64,000 nt of DNA, taken from contig JAFQRY010000002.1 in NCBI GenBank assembly GCA_017409845.1, forward strand, positions 62,001 to 126,000. The letters are read 5' to 3'. Position numbers and translations under genes: made by a program. Below are positions 43,582 through 50,966 of this stretch, piece after piece. Numbering within the stretch: the stretch's first letter is position 1; each line of letters starts with the position of its first letter. The notes below the pieces were generated by a model, which was given only the letters and a program-made list of their open reading frames with translations, was not told where the DNA came from and made no database searches. The stretch is from Clostridia bacterium (lineage in GTDB: Bacteria; Bacillota; Clostridia; Oscillospirales; Acutalibacteraceae).

Positions 43582-45171
43582 TTATTTTGAAGCCTTTGCT
43601 TTTCTTGCTTCGATTTCAGCAACCATCTTGACCTGCTTCTTCTCAGTGATTGTATAGAAGAACATGGGAACTGCACATGCAAACATGCTGATTACGCCCG
43701 AGAGAACAAGCATATTCCAGAGTGTGTCTGCACCTTCTGCCGAAATATAACCGGTTTCGGAGTTGATGCCTGCTGCCGAGAAGGAGATAACGCCGATGAA
43801 AGCACCGACTGCCATACCGATTTTGTTGATAAGAGTCTGCATTGCAAAGCAGATACCTTCGCCTCTTTCTCCTGTTTTCCATTCAAGATAGTCAACTGTA
43901 TCGCCGATCATCGCATATGTAATGATGTTGTTGACACCCTGAGGAATACCGAGAAGAACAAGACCGATTGCAGCGATAACAAGCTTCCACGGTGCATCAT
44001 AGCCTACAAAGTACATAATCGCCATAACAACGCCGCCGAAAAGGTGAACAACGATATATGACCATTTCTTTGTGAATTTCTTTGACATCCAGGGAACAAG
44101 AACGGATGCAACAAGACCGCCGGGAACAACAAGAAGGGTTATAAGGCTGTAAAGACCTTCGTTCTGAAGAACGTATTTTGCAAAGTAAAGACCGCCTGTG
44201 TAGGAATAAACCATTCTTGCACCGCCGAAAATACCCGAAAGAACGATAAGAAGAAGTTCCTTATTCTTGAAAAGAAGCTTGAGGTTGTGACCGAATGAGG
44301 GAGGATTATCCTCTGCTGTGAAGCGTTCTTTGGTGTTTTTGAAGCCGTAGAAGAACATAGGAACAGCCGCAACAACAAGAACAACTGCACAGATGAAATA
44401 AATCATCTTGAGAGTATCTGCATTTGCAAGCTCCTGACCCTTGATAACGGTGCCTACGAATGACTGAGCAGCTTCTTCAGCCGAAATGCCCTGATTGATA
44501 ACAATCTTTGCAATTGCGTCAGCCTTATCAACCATGATTTTGCCGATATCATCTGCAGTATACTTGAATTTTGCTGTGATTCCGTTTGTGATAATGGGAA
44601 CAAAAACGGTAACGATACCTGCACCGACTGTGCAAGCCATACGGGCAACGGTAAGAATATTGCCTCTGACAACGGTATCGTTTGTGAGGCAGGTTGAAAG
44701 ACCCCAGTAAGGAACGTCTGCAATAGTATAAACAACCGACCAGATAACATAGATAATTGCAATTATAATGAATGATGACGGTGCCTTAGCCTGGAAAACA
44801 GGAAGGAAGCAAGCGATAGTCATAATTGCAATGGGAATTGCCATCCACTTGAGGTAAGGGCGGCATTTACCCCACTTTGTTCGTGTTTTGTCAACGATTG
44901 AACCCATGATGGGGTCGTTGAATGCATCAAATACTCTTGTGCCGAGCATAAGATATGCAACAGCCATCGAACCCGTAACTGAACCAATGGTTACACCCTC
45001 TGCACCGAAAAGAAGTGCATCGGTGAGAAAGATTGTGAGATATGAGCCGATGATGGTGCAGATAAAGTTCTGACCGAAGCCGGCTACGCTGTAGGCAATA
45101 GCCTCTTTGGGCTGTACGCCCTTGCCCGGAGTTGTTCCGAACAGCTTGTGGAGAAATCCGTCGAGTTTCAT
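43582..45171 (-). CDS. GPH-type sugar:cation symporter (MFS superfamily), second copy
   Basis: 529 aa, ~12 TM segments. GTRVFDAFNDPIMGSIVDKTR (near residue 80) and AMIGDTVDYLEWKTGERG (near residue 445) are the same signatures as the 27128 protein. It is larger because of an insertion around residues 205-270 that includes KADAIAKIVINQG. Probably imports the sugar consumed by the iolC/iolJ-like enzymes (inference). ATG 45171 has AAAGGA at good distance; the frame is open to 45189. Located 20 bp after recO. Confidence 0.88.
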   Translation of the reverse strand: MKLDGFLHKLFGTTPGKGVQPKEAIAYSVAGFGQNFICTIIGSYLTIFLTDALLFGAEGVTIGSVTGSMAVAYLMLGTRVFDAFNDPIMGSIVDKTRTKWGKCRPYLKWMAIPIAIMTIACFLPVFQAKAPSSFIIIAIIYVIWSVVYTIADVPYWGLSTCLTNDTVVRGNILTVARMACTVGAGIVTVFVPIITNGITAKFKYTADDIGKIMVDKADAIAKIVINQGISAEEAAQSFVGTVIKGQELANADTLKMIYFICAVVLVVAAVPMFFYGFKNTKERFTAEDNPPSFGHNLKLLFKNKELLLIVLSGIFGGARMVYSYTGGLYFAKYVLQNEGLYSLITLLVVPGGLVASVLVPWMSKKFTKKWSYIVVHLFGGVVMAIMYFVGYDAPWKLVIAAIGLVLLGIPQGVNNIITYAMIGDTVDYLEWKTGERGEGICFAMQTLINKIGMAVGAFIGVISFSAAGINSETGYISAEGADTLWNMLVLSGVISMFACAVPMFFYTITEKKQVKMVAEIEARKAKASK

Positions 45172-45191
45172 TGTGTGATTTCCTTTCATTT

Positions 45192-45920
45192 TTAAAATAA
45201 TGATTTATAAAATTCAAGCGTTTTGAACCTCTTTCCCGTCTGTGAAAGCAAAAACTTTTCACAAACCGCGGCAAAACGCTTTTCATCCTCAGTCGGCAGA
45301 GAAAACGAATAAATTTTCTCTATGGGATTTGCACATACATGACGCATTGCAGCAAGCACGGTGGAATTGATTTTTTCACCCGTACCGCAGCCCCTGCAAT
45401 AAATGCAGCCGTCATTCACATTAAAATATATTTCGCCGGTAGGCTCAGTTGAACACTTTGAGCATCCCGTAAGGTCGGGCATAAATCCCGAAAAAGCCAT
45501 AAACTTAAGCTCTGTAACGGCTTTGATAAAATCGCCCGTGCGTCTTTGTTTTTCAAGCAGATGCATGGAATTGAGAATAACTCTCAGATAATTTCTGGCA
45601 GGCTCCATTTCGGGCACAAGCTCCGCCGCAAGAGAACAGAAATACTGCGAAAGTGCAAGCTTTTCAATATCCTCACGCAGACCGAAAAAAACTTCTTTTG
45701 CAACGGCATCATCAATTATGTAGCTGTCCCTGCTTTTGTAGATTGAAAAATCTCCGTAGCAAAGGGACTGCGTTGCGCCGTGCATTTTGCTGTTTATTTT
45801 TTTAGCTCTGTTTGCAAATGCCCTCAGCACTCCGTATTCCGAGGTAAGAAGAGTAACGAGTCTGTCACTTTCCCCCGTATCCGTTACCCTGAGCACCAGA
45901 GCGTCGGTATTCATTCTCAT
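45192..45920 (-). CDS. recO: DNA repair protein RecO
   Basis: 242 aa. N-terminal OB-fold (NTDALVLRVTDTGESDRLVT and LTSEYGVLRAFANRAKK), a helical middle and a four-cysteine zinc site CSKCSTEP...CIYCRGC near residues 150-175. RecO loads RecA onto SSB-coated DNA with RecR. Two nearby ATGs (45920 and 45914) are possible; GGGAGCAAAACAGA favours 45920. The start overlaps the small yqzL-like gene by 56 bp. Fifth gene of the phoH cluster. Confidence 0.92.
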   Translation of the reverse strand: MRMNTDALVLRVTDTGESDRLVTLLTSEYGVLRAFANRAKKINSKMHGATQSLCYGDFSIYKSRDSYIIDDAVAKEVFFGLREDIEKLALSQYFCSLAAELVPEMEPARNYLRVILNSMHLLEKQRRTGDFIKAVTELKFMAFSGFMPDLTGCSKCSTEPTGEIYFNVNDGCIYCRGCGTGEKINSTVLAAMRHVCANPIEKIYSFSLPTEDEKRFAAVCEKFLLSQTGKRFKTLEFYKSLF

Positions 45921-46026
45921 TCTGTTTTGCTCCCGAAGTAACATTTGAAATGCTGTTTCTGAATTCAAGATAATCTGCCACAAGACCCGTCTGCGTGAAT
46001 TTACGCCAGGCTTTTTCTTTTTCCAT
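45865..46026 (-). CDS. yqzL: YqzL-like small protein
   Basis: 53 aa, encoded just before recO. The sequence MEKEKAWRKFTQTGLVADYL resembles the small YqzL proteins (W-x-x-F-x-x-T-G-x-x-x-x-Y-L pattern) that lie between era and recO in Bacillus and many Clostridia. GGGAG stands 9 nt before ATG 46026. Its last ~18 codons overlap the recO start in another frame. Function unknown. The call rests on the short motif and conserved position. The 219-bp gap to era holds two ATACCATACG copies but no other gene. Confidence 0.7.
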   Translation of the reverse strand: MEKEKAWRKFTQTGLVADYLEFRNSISNVTSGAKQNENEYRRSGAQGNGYGGK

Positions 46027-46245
46027 TCTCATCATCTCCCGTTAATAAGTTAACCCTTTTTGCAAGGATTAAAGCAGGGAAATAATGAAAAATACCATAC
46101 GCCGTTTTATGGAATTCAGCTTTTGCGGATTGATTGTATGATTGCTGAGAAATGATGACGGAGGGTGTTTTTCTTATGTGAAGGCGTATCGTGTATACGT
46201 CGAACATAAAAAAATACCATACGTCGCATTTATCACAATCAGACA

Positions 46246-47133
46246 TCAATCCAGGCCGAAATTGCGGATAAGCCCCTCTCTGTTTCGCCAGCCTTCTTTG
46301 ACCTTGACCCAGCACTGGAGATTGATTTTGCATTGGAAGAAATTTTCCATGTCAACTCTTGCTCTTGAAGAAATCTTTTTAAGCATATCACCCTTCTTGC
46401 CGATGATGATGCCCTTATGACTTTCTCTTTCGCAATAAATAATTGCTTCAACATCCATGATGTTGCCGTCGGTGCGTTCACGCATCTTTTCGATGCTGAC
46501 TGCAACACCGTGAGGCACTTCCTTATCAAGAAGAAGAAGCATTTTTTCTCTGATAATCTCACCGGCAAGCACTCTTTCAGGCTGGTCGGTAAGGGTATCG
46601 TCGGGGAAGAAATGAACCGATTCATATGTCAGCTTGTTGAGCTCCTCAATAATAAGGTCAACATTTTCGTTTCTGAGTGCACTGACGGGCACTACCGCTT
46701 CAAAATCAAATTCATTTGTAAGCTTCACGATTTTTTCCATGATAGCTTCTTTTTGTTTAACGGTGTCAATCTTATTGATTGCGAGCACAACAGGTGCCCT
46801 TTCCGCCTTAAGCTTCTGAAGAAGCTCAAGCTCTGCTTCCCTGATATCGCCCTCGGGCTCAGTTACGAAAAGGCAGGCATCAACGCCGTTAATTCCCTCA
46901 CCGACGGCTTTTATCATTTTTTCACCGAGCTTGGTTTTGGGTCTGTGATAGCCGGGGGTATCGGTAAAAACAAGCTGTGTTTCACCCTCGGTGAGCACGC
47001 CCATGATTCTCGTTCTCGTTGTCTGCGGCTTCTGGGTGACAATTGCCACCTTCTGACCGAGCATTCTGTTGAGAAGCGAGGATTTGCCGACATTGGGGCA
47101 GCCGACGATTGCAACAAATGCGGTTTTTGTCAT
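46246..47133 (-). CDS. era: GTPase Era
   Basis: 295 aa, normal length. G1 VGCPNVGKSSLLNRM, G3 DTPGYH, G4 NKID and the effector TTRTRIMG region are in order, and the C-terminal KH domain (KGIIIGKKGDMLKKIS, near residue 235) binds 16S rRNA. Era checks 30S assembly and couples it to the cell cycle. GAGGAAAATAAA precedes the ATG. Lies in the conserved phoH-ybeY-dgkA-era-recO order. Confidence 0.96.
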   Translation of the reverse strand: MTKTAFVAIVGCPNVGKSSLLNRMLGQKVAIVTQKPQTTRTRIMGVLTEGETQLVFTDTPGYHRPKTKLGEKMIKAVGEGINGVDACLFVTEPEGDIREAELELLQKLKAERAPVVLAINKIDTVKQKEAIMEKIVKLTNEFDFEAVVPVSALRNENVDLIIEELNKLTYESVHFFPDDTLTDQPERVLAGEIIREKMLLLLDKEVPHGVAVSIEKMRERTDGNIMDVEAIIYCERESHKGIIIGKKGDMLKKISSRARVDMENFFQCKINLQCWVKVKEGWRNREGLIRNFGLD

Positions 47134-47143
47134 TTTATTTTCC

Positions 47144-47635
47144 TCATTTTACATGTTTTTTGAAAATATTCTTTATCCCCTGCGGTCCTGCAAAAACAAA
47201 TATTACACTCGCAATAAAGCTGATTATAAATCCGATTAAAACGGGGATGTTTTCTTTATAGAAGTCAAACATTTTTATGAATGCTTCAGGCTGCCACAGA
47301 ATTGATATTCCGACCGCAACCGCCGCGATTGCGGCAATAAGCACCGCACCCGCCGCCGCATCCTTTGAGATTTTTGCAAGCGGATTGATTTCTTTCGTTT
47401 CAAGGTCAACCGCTTTTTCAACTGCGGTATTGACGGCTTCAAGTGCCATAACGCAGCCGCAGACGGCAAACAGCAGAGCAAACTGAGTTCTGCTGACCTC
47501 AAAGAAATCATGAACGGTCAGAAATCCGAACATATAAACCGCGAAGCAGAGATGAATACGCATATTCCTCTCATGTGCCATGCAGTATGTAATTCCTCTG
47601 AAGGCATAAACGAAGCTTTTAAGCAGATTTTTCAT
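47144..47635 (-). CDS. dgkA: Undecaprenol/diacylglycerol kinase family protein
   Basis: 163 aa, with the DgkA core (residues ~1-115): FRGITYCMAHERNMRIH at the start and GCVMALEAVNTAVEKAVDL (the EAVNTAxE catalytic motif, near residue 70). The extra ~45 C-terminal residues carry an additional TM, so it is longer than the 120-130 aa usual for the family. In Gram-positives it phosphorylates undecaprenol. Overlaps the ybeY stop by 3 bases (ATGA). Confidence 0.9.
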   Translation of the reverse strand: MKNLLKSFVYAFRGITYCMAHERNMRIHLCFAVYMFGFLTVHDFFEVSRTQFALLFAVCGCVMALEAVNTAVEKAVDLETKEINPLAKISKDAAAGAVLIAAIAAVAVGISILWQPEAFIKMFDFYKENIPVLIGFIISFIASVIFVFAGPQGIKNIFKKHVK

Positions 47636-48144
47636 ACGTTTTCGTCATCCATATAGTAGCTTGAATTTCTTTTAAGACCGAGCTTTGTGAGAACGGTTTC
47701 TTCTTTTTCACGCATTCTGACACTCTCAATTCCGCCGTTGACATGGTCATAGCCGAGCAGATGAAGCATCGAATGAACCGTCAGAAAGCCTATTTCCCTC
47801 TGAAGAGAATGACCGTATCTGTCTGCCTGGTCAATCGCATGATTGATTGAGATAACGATATCGCCGAGCATCTTTGCTCCCGTATCATGGTTTATATCAT
47901 AAACGCCGTTTTCGCCGAGCGGAAACGATAAAACATCGGTTGCTCTGTCAATATTGCGGAACTGCTTGTTGAGTCTGTGGATTTCCTCATCGTCAATGAA
48001 GGTCACACTTACCTCTGCGGCACCTTCAAATTCTTCCTGAACAAGAACCGCCGTGCAGCAGCGACGCACAAGCATACGCACACCCGTAGGAATACGGATT
48101 TCGTTCTGACCGTTTGAAATAACAACCTTAACCTTTCCTGTCAT
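47632..48144 (-). CDS. ybeY: Endoribonuclease YbeY
   Basis: 170 aa. The zinc motif is TVHSMLHLLGYDH near residue 120 (HxxxHLxGYDH). It matures the 3' end of 16S rRNA and takes part in ribosome quality control. ATG 48144 has GAGGAG upstream; the longer frame begins inside phoH. It overlaps the phoH end by 17 bp, so translation is probably coupled. Confidence 0.95.
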   Translation of the reverse strand: MTGKVKVVISNGQNEIRIPTGVRMLVRRCCTAVLVQEEFEGAAEVSVTFIDDEEIHRLNKQFRNIDRATDVLSFPLGENGVYDINHDTGAKMLGDIVISINHAIDQADRYGHSLQREIGFLTVHSMLHLLGYDHVNGGIESVRMREKEETVLTKLGLKRNSSYYMDDENV

Positions 48145-49105
48145 TTCTTTTACGCTCCTCTTCCTGCTTTTCATAAGCCTTGATGATATCCTGCACCAGT
48201 CTGTGGCGCACAACATCCTTTTCACTGAATCTCACCGTGCCGATATCCTCAACATTTTTGAGAATCCGCACCGCCTCCTTGAGACCCGAACGCTTTCCGT
48301 CGGGAAGGTCAATCTGAGTAACGTCACCGGTAACAACCATTTTTGAATTGAAGCCGAGACGGGTGAGAAACATTTTCATCTGTTCCGCCGTTGTGTTCTG
48401 TGCTTCATCAAGGATGATGAAGCTGTCATCAAGAGTGCGTCCTCTCATATATGCAAGAGGAGCAACCTCGATATCTCCCCTTTCCTGATGCTTCTGAAAG
48501 TTCTCTGCACCGAGCATATCAAAAAGTGCATCATAAAGAGGTCTTAAATAAGGGTCAACCTTTGACTGCAGGTCACCCGGAAGAAAGCCGAGCTTTTCGC
48601 CCGCTTCAACCGCTGGACGGGTCAGGACAATTCTGTTGATTTCCTTTGCTCTGAAAGCCGTGACCGCCATTGCAACGGCAAGATAGGTTTTGCCGGTACC
48701 CGCAGGGCCTATGCCGAAGGTGATTGTGTTGTTTCTTATGGTTTCGATATATTTTTTCTGGCCGAGCGTTTTAGGCTTGACGGGCTTGCCCTTTGAGGTT
48801 ATGCAAACGCAGTCTGCCGCCATATGAACAAGCTTATCCTCGTTGCCGTCATTCACAAGAGAAAGAACATAGCGGACATTCTGGTCGCTGAGAGATTCGC
48901 CCCTGTTGATAAGGGTCAGCAGACCGTTGATTGCACGCACGCCCTTCTGAACATTTTCAGCCTCGCCCGCAACCTTAAGCTCCGAGCCCCTGCTGATAAC
49001 AGAAACAGAAAACTCCTTTTCAATCAGCTTGATATTTTCATCAAAGCTTCCGAAAAGGCTGACCGCCTGCTCCATTCTGTCAACATTGATAATCTGCTCA
49101 AACAT
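48128..49105 (-). CDS. phoH: PhoH family ATPase
   Basis: 325 aa. Walker A FGIGPAGTGKTYLA (near residue 125), Walker B DSFIILDEAQNTTAEQMK (near residue 210) and VVTGDVTQIDLP (sensor) define the PhoH/YlaK P-loop NTPase. It clusters with ybeY in most bacteria and is thought to act in RNA metabolism. Start ATG 49105 follows GGGGTGA; the open frame upstream to 49408 is antisense to the DUF1858 gene and not real. A promoter is at 49140-49168. Confidence 0.92.
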   Translation of the reverse strand: MFEQIINVDRMEQAVSLFGSFDENIKLIEKEFSVSVISRGSELKVAGEAENVQKGVRAINGLLTLINRGESLSDQNVRYVLSLVNDGNEDKLVHMAADCVCITSKGKPVKPKTLGQKKYIETIRNNTITFGIGPAGTGKTYLAVAMAVTAFRAKEINRIVLTRPAVEAGEKLGFLPGDLQSKVDPYLRPLYDALFDMLGAENFQKHQERGDIEVAPLAYMRGRTLDDSFIILDEAQNTTAEQMKMFLTRLGFNSKMVVTGDVTQIDLPDGKRSGLKEAVRILKNVEDIGTVRFSEKDVVRHRLVQDIIKAYEKQEEERKRNDRKG

Positions 49106-49139
49106 AGATTCACCCCGGTAACTCATAACAATACAGTTT

Positions 49140-49168
49140 AGTATAACACAATACTTTATAAATGTCAC
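49140..49168 (-). promoter_or_regulatory. Promoter of the phoH-recO cluster
   Basis: Minus strand GTGACA (49168-49163), 17-bp spacer, TATACT (49145-49140). Confidence 0.75.
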
Positions 49169-49202
49169 TATATAAACAGAGAATATTTTTAAAAAAGCAG
49201 AG

Positions 49203-49231
49203 TTGATATTATCGGCGGCATGTGATATACT
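49203..49231 (+). promoter_or_regulatory. Promoter of the DUF1858-trmK-nif3 unit
   Basis: TTGATA (49203-49208), 17-bp spacer, TATACT (49226-49231), divergent from the phoH promoter. Confidence 0.8.
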
Positions 49232-49268
49232 TATTGTGTATTTCAACAAACGAAAGGATGTTTTAACC

Positions 49269-49469
49269 ATGACAGAAATCAACAAAGACATGAAAATCGG
49301 CGAAATTCTCGACGCTAACCGCGAAGTTGCTCCCTTCTTCCTTGAAATGGGAATGCACTGCCTCGGCTGTCCTTCAGCAAGAAACGAATCCGTTGCACAG
49401 GCTTGCATGGTTCACGGCGTTAACGCTGACGAGCTCATTGCAAAAATCAATGCATTTCTTGCAAAATAA
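49269..49469 (+). CDS. DUF1858 (hybrid-cluster/ScdA N-terminal-like) domain protein
   Basis: 66 aa. The single domain matches DUF1858: [20 protein letters not shown], then [20 protein letters not shown], with the paired CLGC cysteines. In other bacteria such small CxxC proteins accompany redox or sulfide chemistry. ATG 49269 follows AAAGGATG. It is 2 nt before trmK. No partner gene that shows its role is in view. Confidence 0.85.
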   Translation: MTEINKDMKIGEILDANREVAPFFLEMGMHCLGCPSARNESVAQACMVHGVNADELIAKINAFLAK

Positions 49470-49471
49470 GG

Positions 49472-50167
49472 ATGCTTAATCTGAGCGAAAGAATGCTCAT
49501 GGCGGCAAGAATGGTCAGAAAAGGAAGCTCTGTTGCCGATATCGGCACAGACCACGCCTATCTGCCCGCATATCTTATTCTTAACGGCATTTCTCCGAAG
49601 GCTCTTGCGTGCGATGTGCGCAAGGGTCCTCTTGAAAATGCCGGAAAGACTGTTGAGCATTACGGAATTGAAAAAGAAATAACTCTGCGGCTTTCTGACG
49701 GCTTTGATGAGATCGAGCCGTTTGAAGCCGATGATTTTATTATGTGCGGAATGGGCGGAACACTTATGGAGCAGCTTGTATCACGCACTTATTGGCTGAA
49801 AGACAAGCGAAAAAGAATTATCGTTCAGCCTCAGTCACACGCAGAGGATATCAGAAGATTTTTTGTTGAAAACGGCTTTGAAATCCTCTTTGAGGACGCA
49901 TGCATTGACAGCGGAAAGCTTTACTGTGCAATGGCGGCGGAATACACGGGTGAAATCACCGTAAAACCGCTTTCATACATATATTCAGGTGAGCTTTCAA
50001 AGTGCCAAAAAAAAGAAGCAAAGCTGTTTCTTGAAAATATAAATTCACGGCTGAAAAAGAAGCTTGAAGCCGAAAAAGTTCACGGCTGTGCAGAAAATGC
50101 GGAATATCTTGAAAAAGTAACAGCCGAGCTGGAGGAAACAATCAATGGAATGCAGACCGACAGTTAA
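49472..50167 (+). CDS. trmK: tRNA (adenine(22)-N1)-methyltransferase
   Basis: 231 aa. RMVRKGSSVADIGTDHAYLP (SAM motif I, near residue 25), DDFIMCGMGGTLMEQL (near residue 90) and IVQPQSHAEDIRRF are the TrmK/DUF633 hallmarks. It methylates A22 of tRNA with SAM. The ATG follows AAATAAGG at close spacing, at the end of the previous gene. Overlaps the next gene by 23 bp, the usual trmK-nif3 arrangement in Firmicutes. Confidence 0.93.
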   Translation: MLNLSERMLMAARMVRKGSSVADIGTDHAYLPAYLILNGISPKALACDVRKGPLENAGKTVEHYGIEKEITLRLSDGFDEIEPFEADDFIMCGMGGTLMEQLVSRTYWLKDKRKRIIVQPQSHAEDIRRFFVENGFEILFEDACIDSGKLYCAMAAEYTGEITVKPLSYIYSGELSKCQKKEAKLFLENINSRLKKKLEAEKVHGCAENAEYLEKVTAELEETINGMQTDS

Positions 50168-50906
50168 AAATATTTATGATTATATTGACTCAATCGCACC
50201 CTTTGAAGAGCAATGCGAATGGGATAACAGCGGACTTTTAGTCGGCAATCCCTGCCGTGAAATTTCAAAAATCGGCGTGGTGCTCGACATAACCGCCGAT
50301 GCAGTCAGATATGCCGCAGCAAACGGAATTGAGCTGATAGTCAGCCATCATCCCGTTATTTTCAGACCCGTCAAAGCCTTTCTTGAGGGCGATGTTTCTT
50401 ATCTTCTCGCCAAAAACGGAATTTCCGCAATTTGTGCTCACACCTCGCTCGACCGTGCAAACGGCGGAGTCAACGATGTGCTTGCAGAAACGCTCGGCTT
50501 CAGAAACCCCGTGCCCCTTGCAGCAGAGGGTGAATCGGCAATGATACGAAAGGTCATTATCGAAGAAACTGAGGCAAATGAGCTTGCAATGCTTGTTGCA
50601 GACAGACTTTCAACGGGCGTTCAGGTTGCAGACTGCGGAAACAGAATTGACACGGTTGCTCTCTGCGGCGGTGCAGGCGGAGATTTTATTCACGCCGTTG
50701 CCGAAAGCGGATGTGATGCATATATCACAGGCGAAGCAAAACACCATGAATTTCTTGCCGCTCACGAGCTCGGAGTTACGCTTATTGCGGCGGGTCATTT
50801 TGAAACGGAAAATCCCGTTGTTTCCGTGCTGGCAGAAAAAATTGCCGCTGCGTTTGAGTGCGAGGTTGAAGTCATACCTCAGAAGTCACCGGTTGAATAT
50901 TATTAA
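50145..50906 (+). CDS. Nif3-like dinuclear metal center protein
   Basis: 253 aa, the short form without the PII-like insert of ~370-aa homologues. LIVSHHPVIFRPV (metal His pair, near residue 65), ICAHTSLDRANGGVND (near residue 105) and GHFETENPVV (near residue 222) give the metal-binding set of the hexameric NIF3/YqfO fold. Role unknown, perhaps GTP cyclohydrolase-related or metal handling. GGAGG precedes the ATG. Followed by a dispersed repeat. Confidence 0.9.
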   Translation: MECRPTVKNIYDYIDSIAPFEEQCEWDNSGLLVGNPCREISKIGVVLDITADAVRYAAANGIELIVSHHPVIFRPVKAFLEGDVSYLLAKNGISAICAHTSLDRANGGVNDVLAETLGFRNPVPLAAEGESAMIRKVIIEETEANELAMLVADRLSTGVQVADCGNRIDTVALCGGAGGDFIHAVAESGCDAYITGEAKHHEFLAAHELGVTLIAAGHFETENPVVSVLAEKIAAAFECEVEVIPQKSPVEYY

Positions 50907-50909
50907 ATC

Positions 50910-50955
50910 AGGCAAGGGCGAAGCCCTTCCTTAACTCTTCACTCTACACTTAACG
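50910..50955. repeat. Dispersed repeat, family AAGGGCGAAGCCCTT...TTCACTCT
   Basis: AAGGGCGAAGCCCTT palindrome then CCTTAACTCTTCACTCT; same orientation as the copy at 17755-17801. It lies between the nif3-like and rqcH genes. Confidence 0.6.
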
Positions 50956-50966
50956 AGGAAAAAAAC

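Noticed and set aside
46001..46333. 110-codon minus-strand frame between era and recO
   Set aside because: Overlaps the era 3' end in another frame and has no RBS; the yqzL-like frame explains the region better.
49106..49408. Extended phoH start
   Set aside because: The region runs through the phoH promoter and antisense to the DUF1858 gene; ATG 49105 fits the family length.
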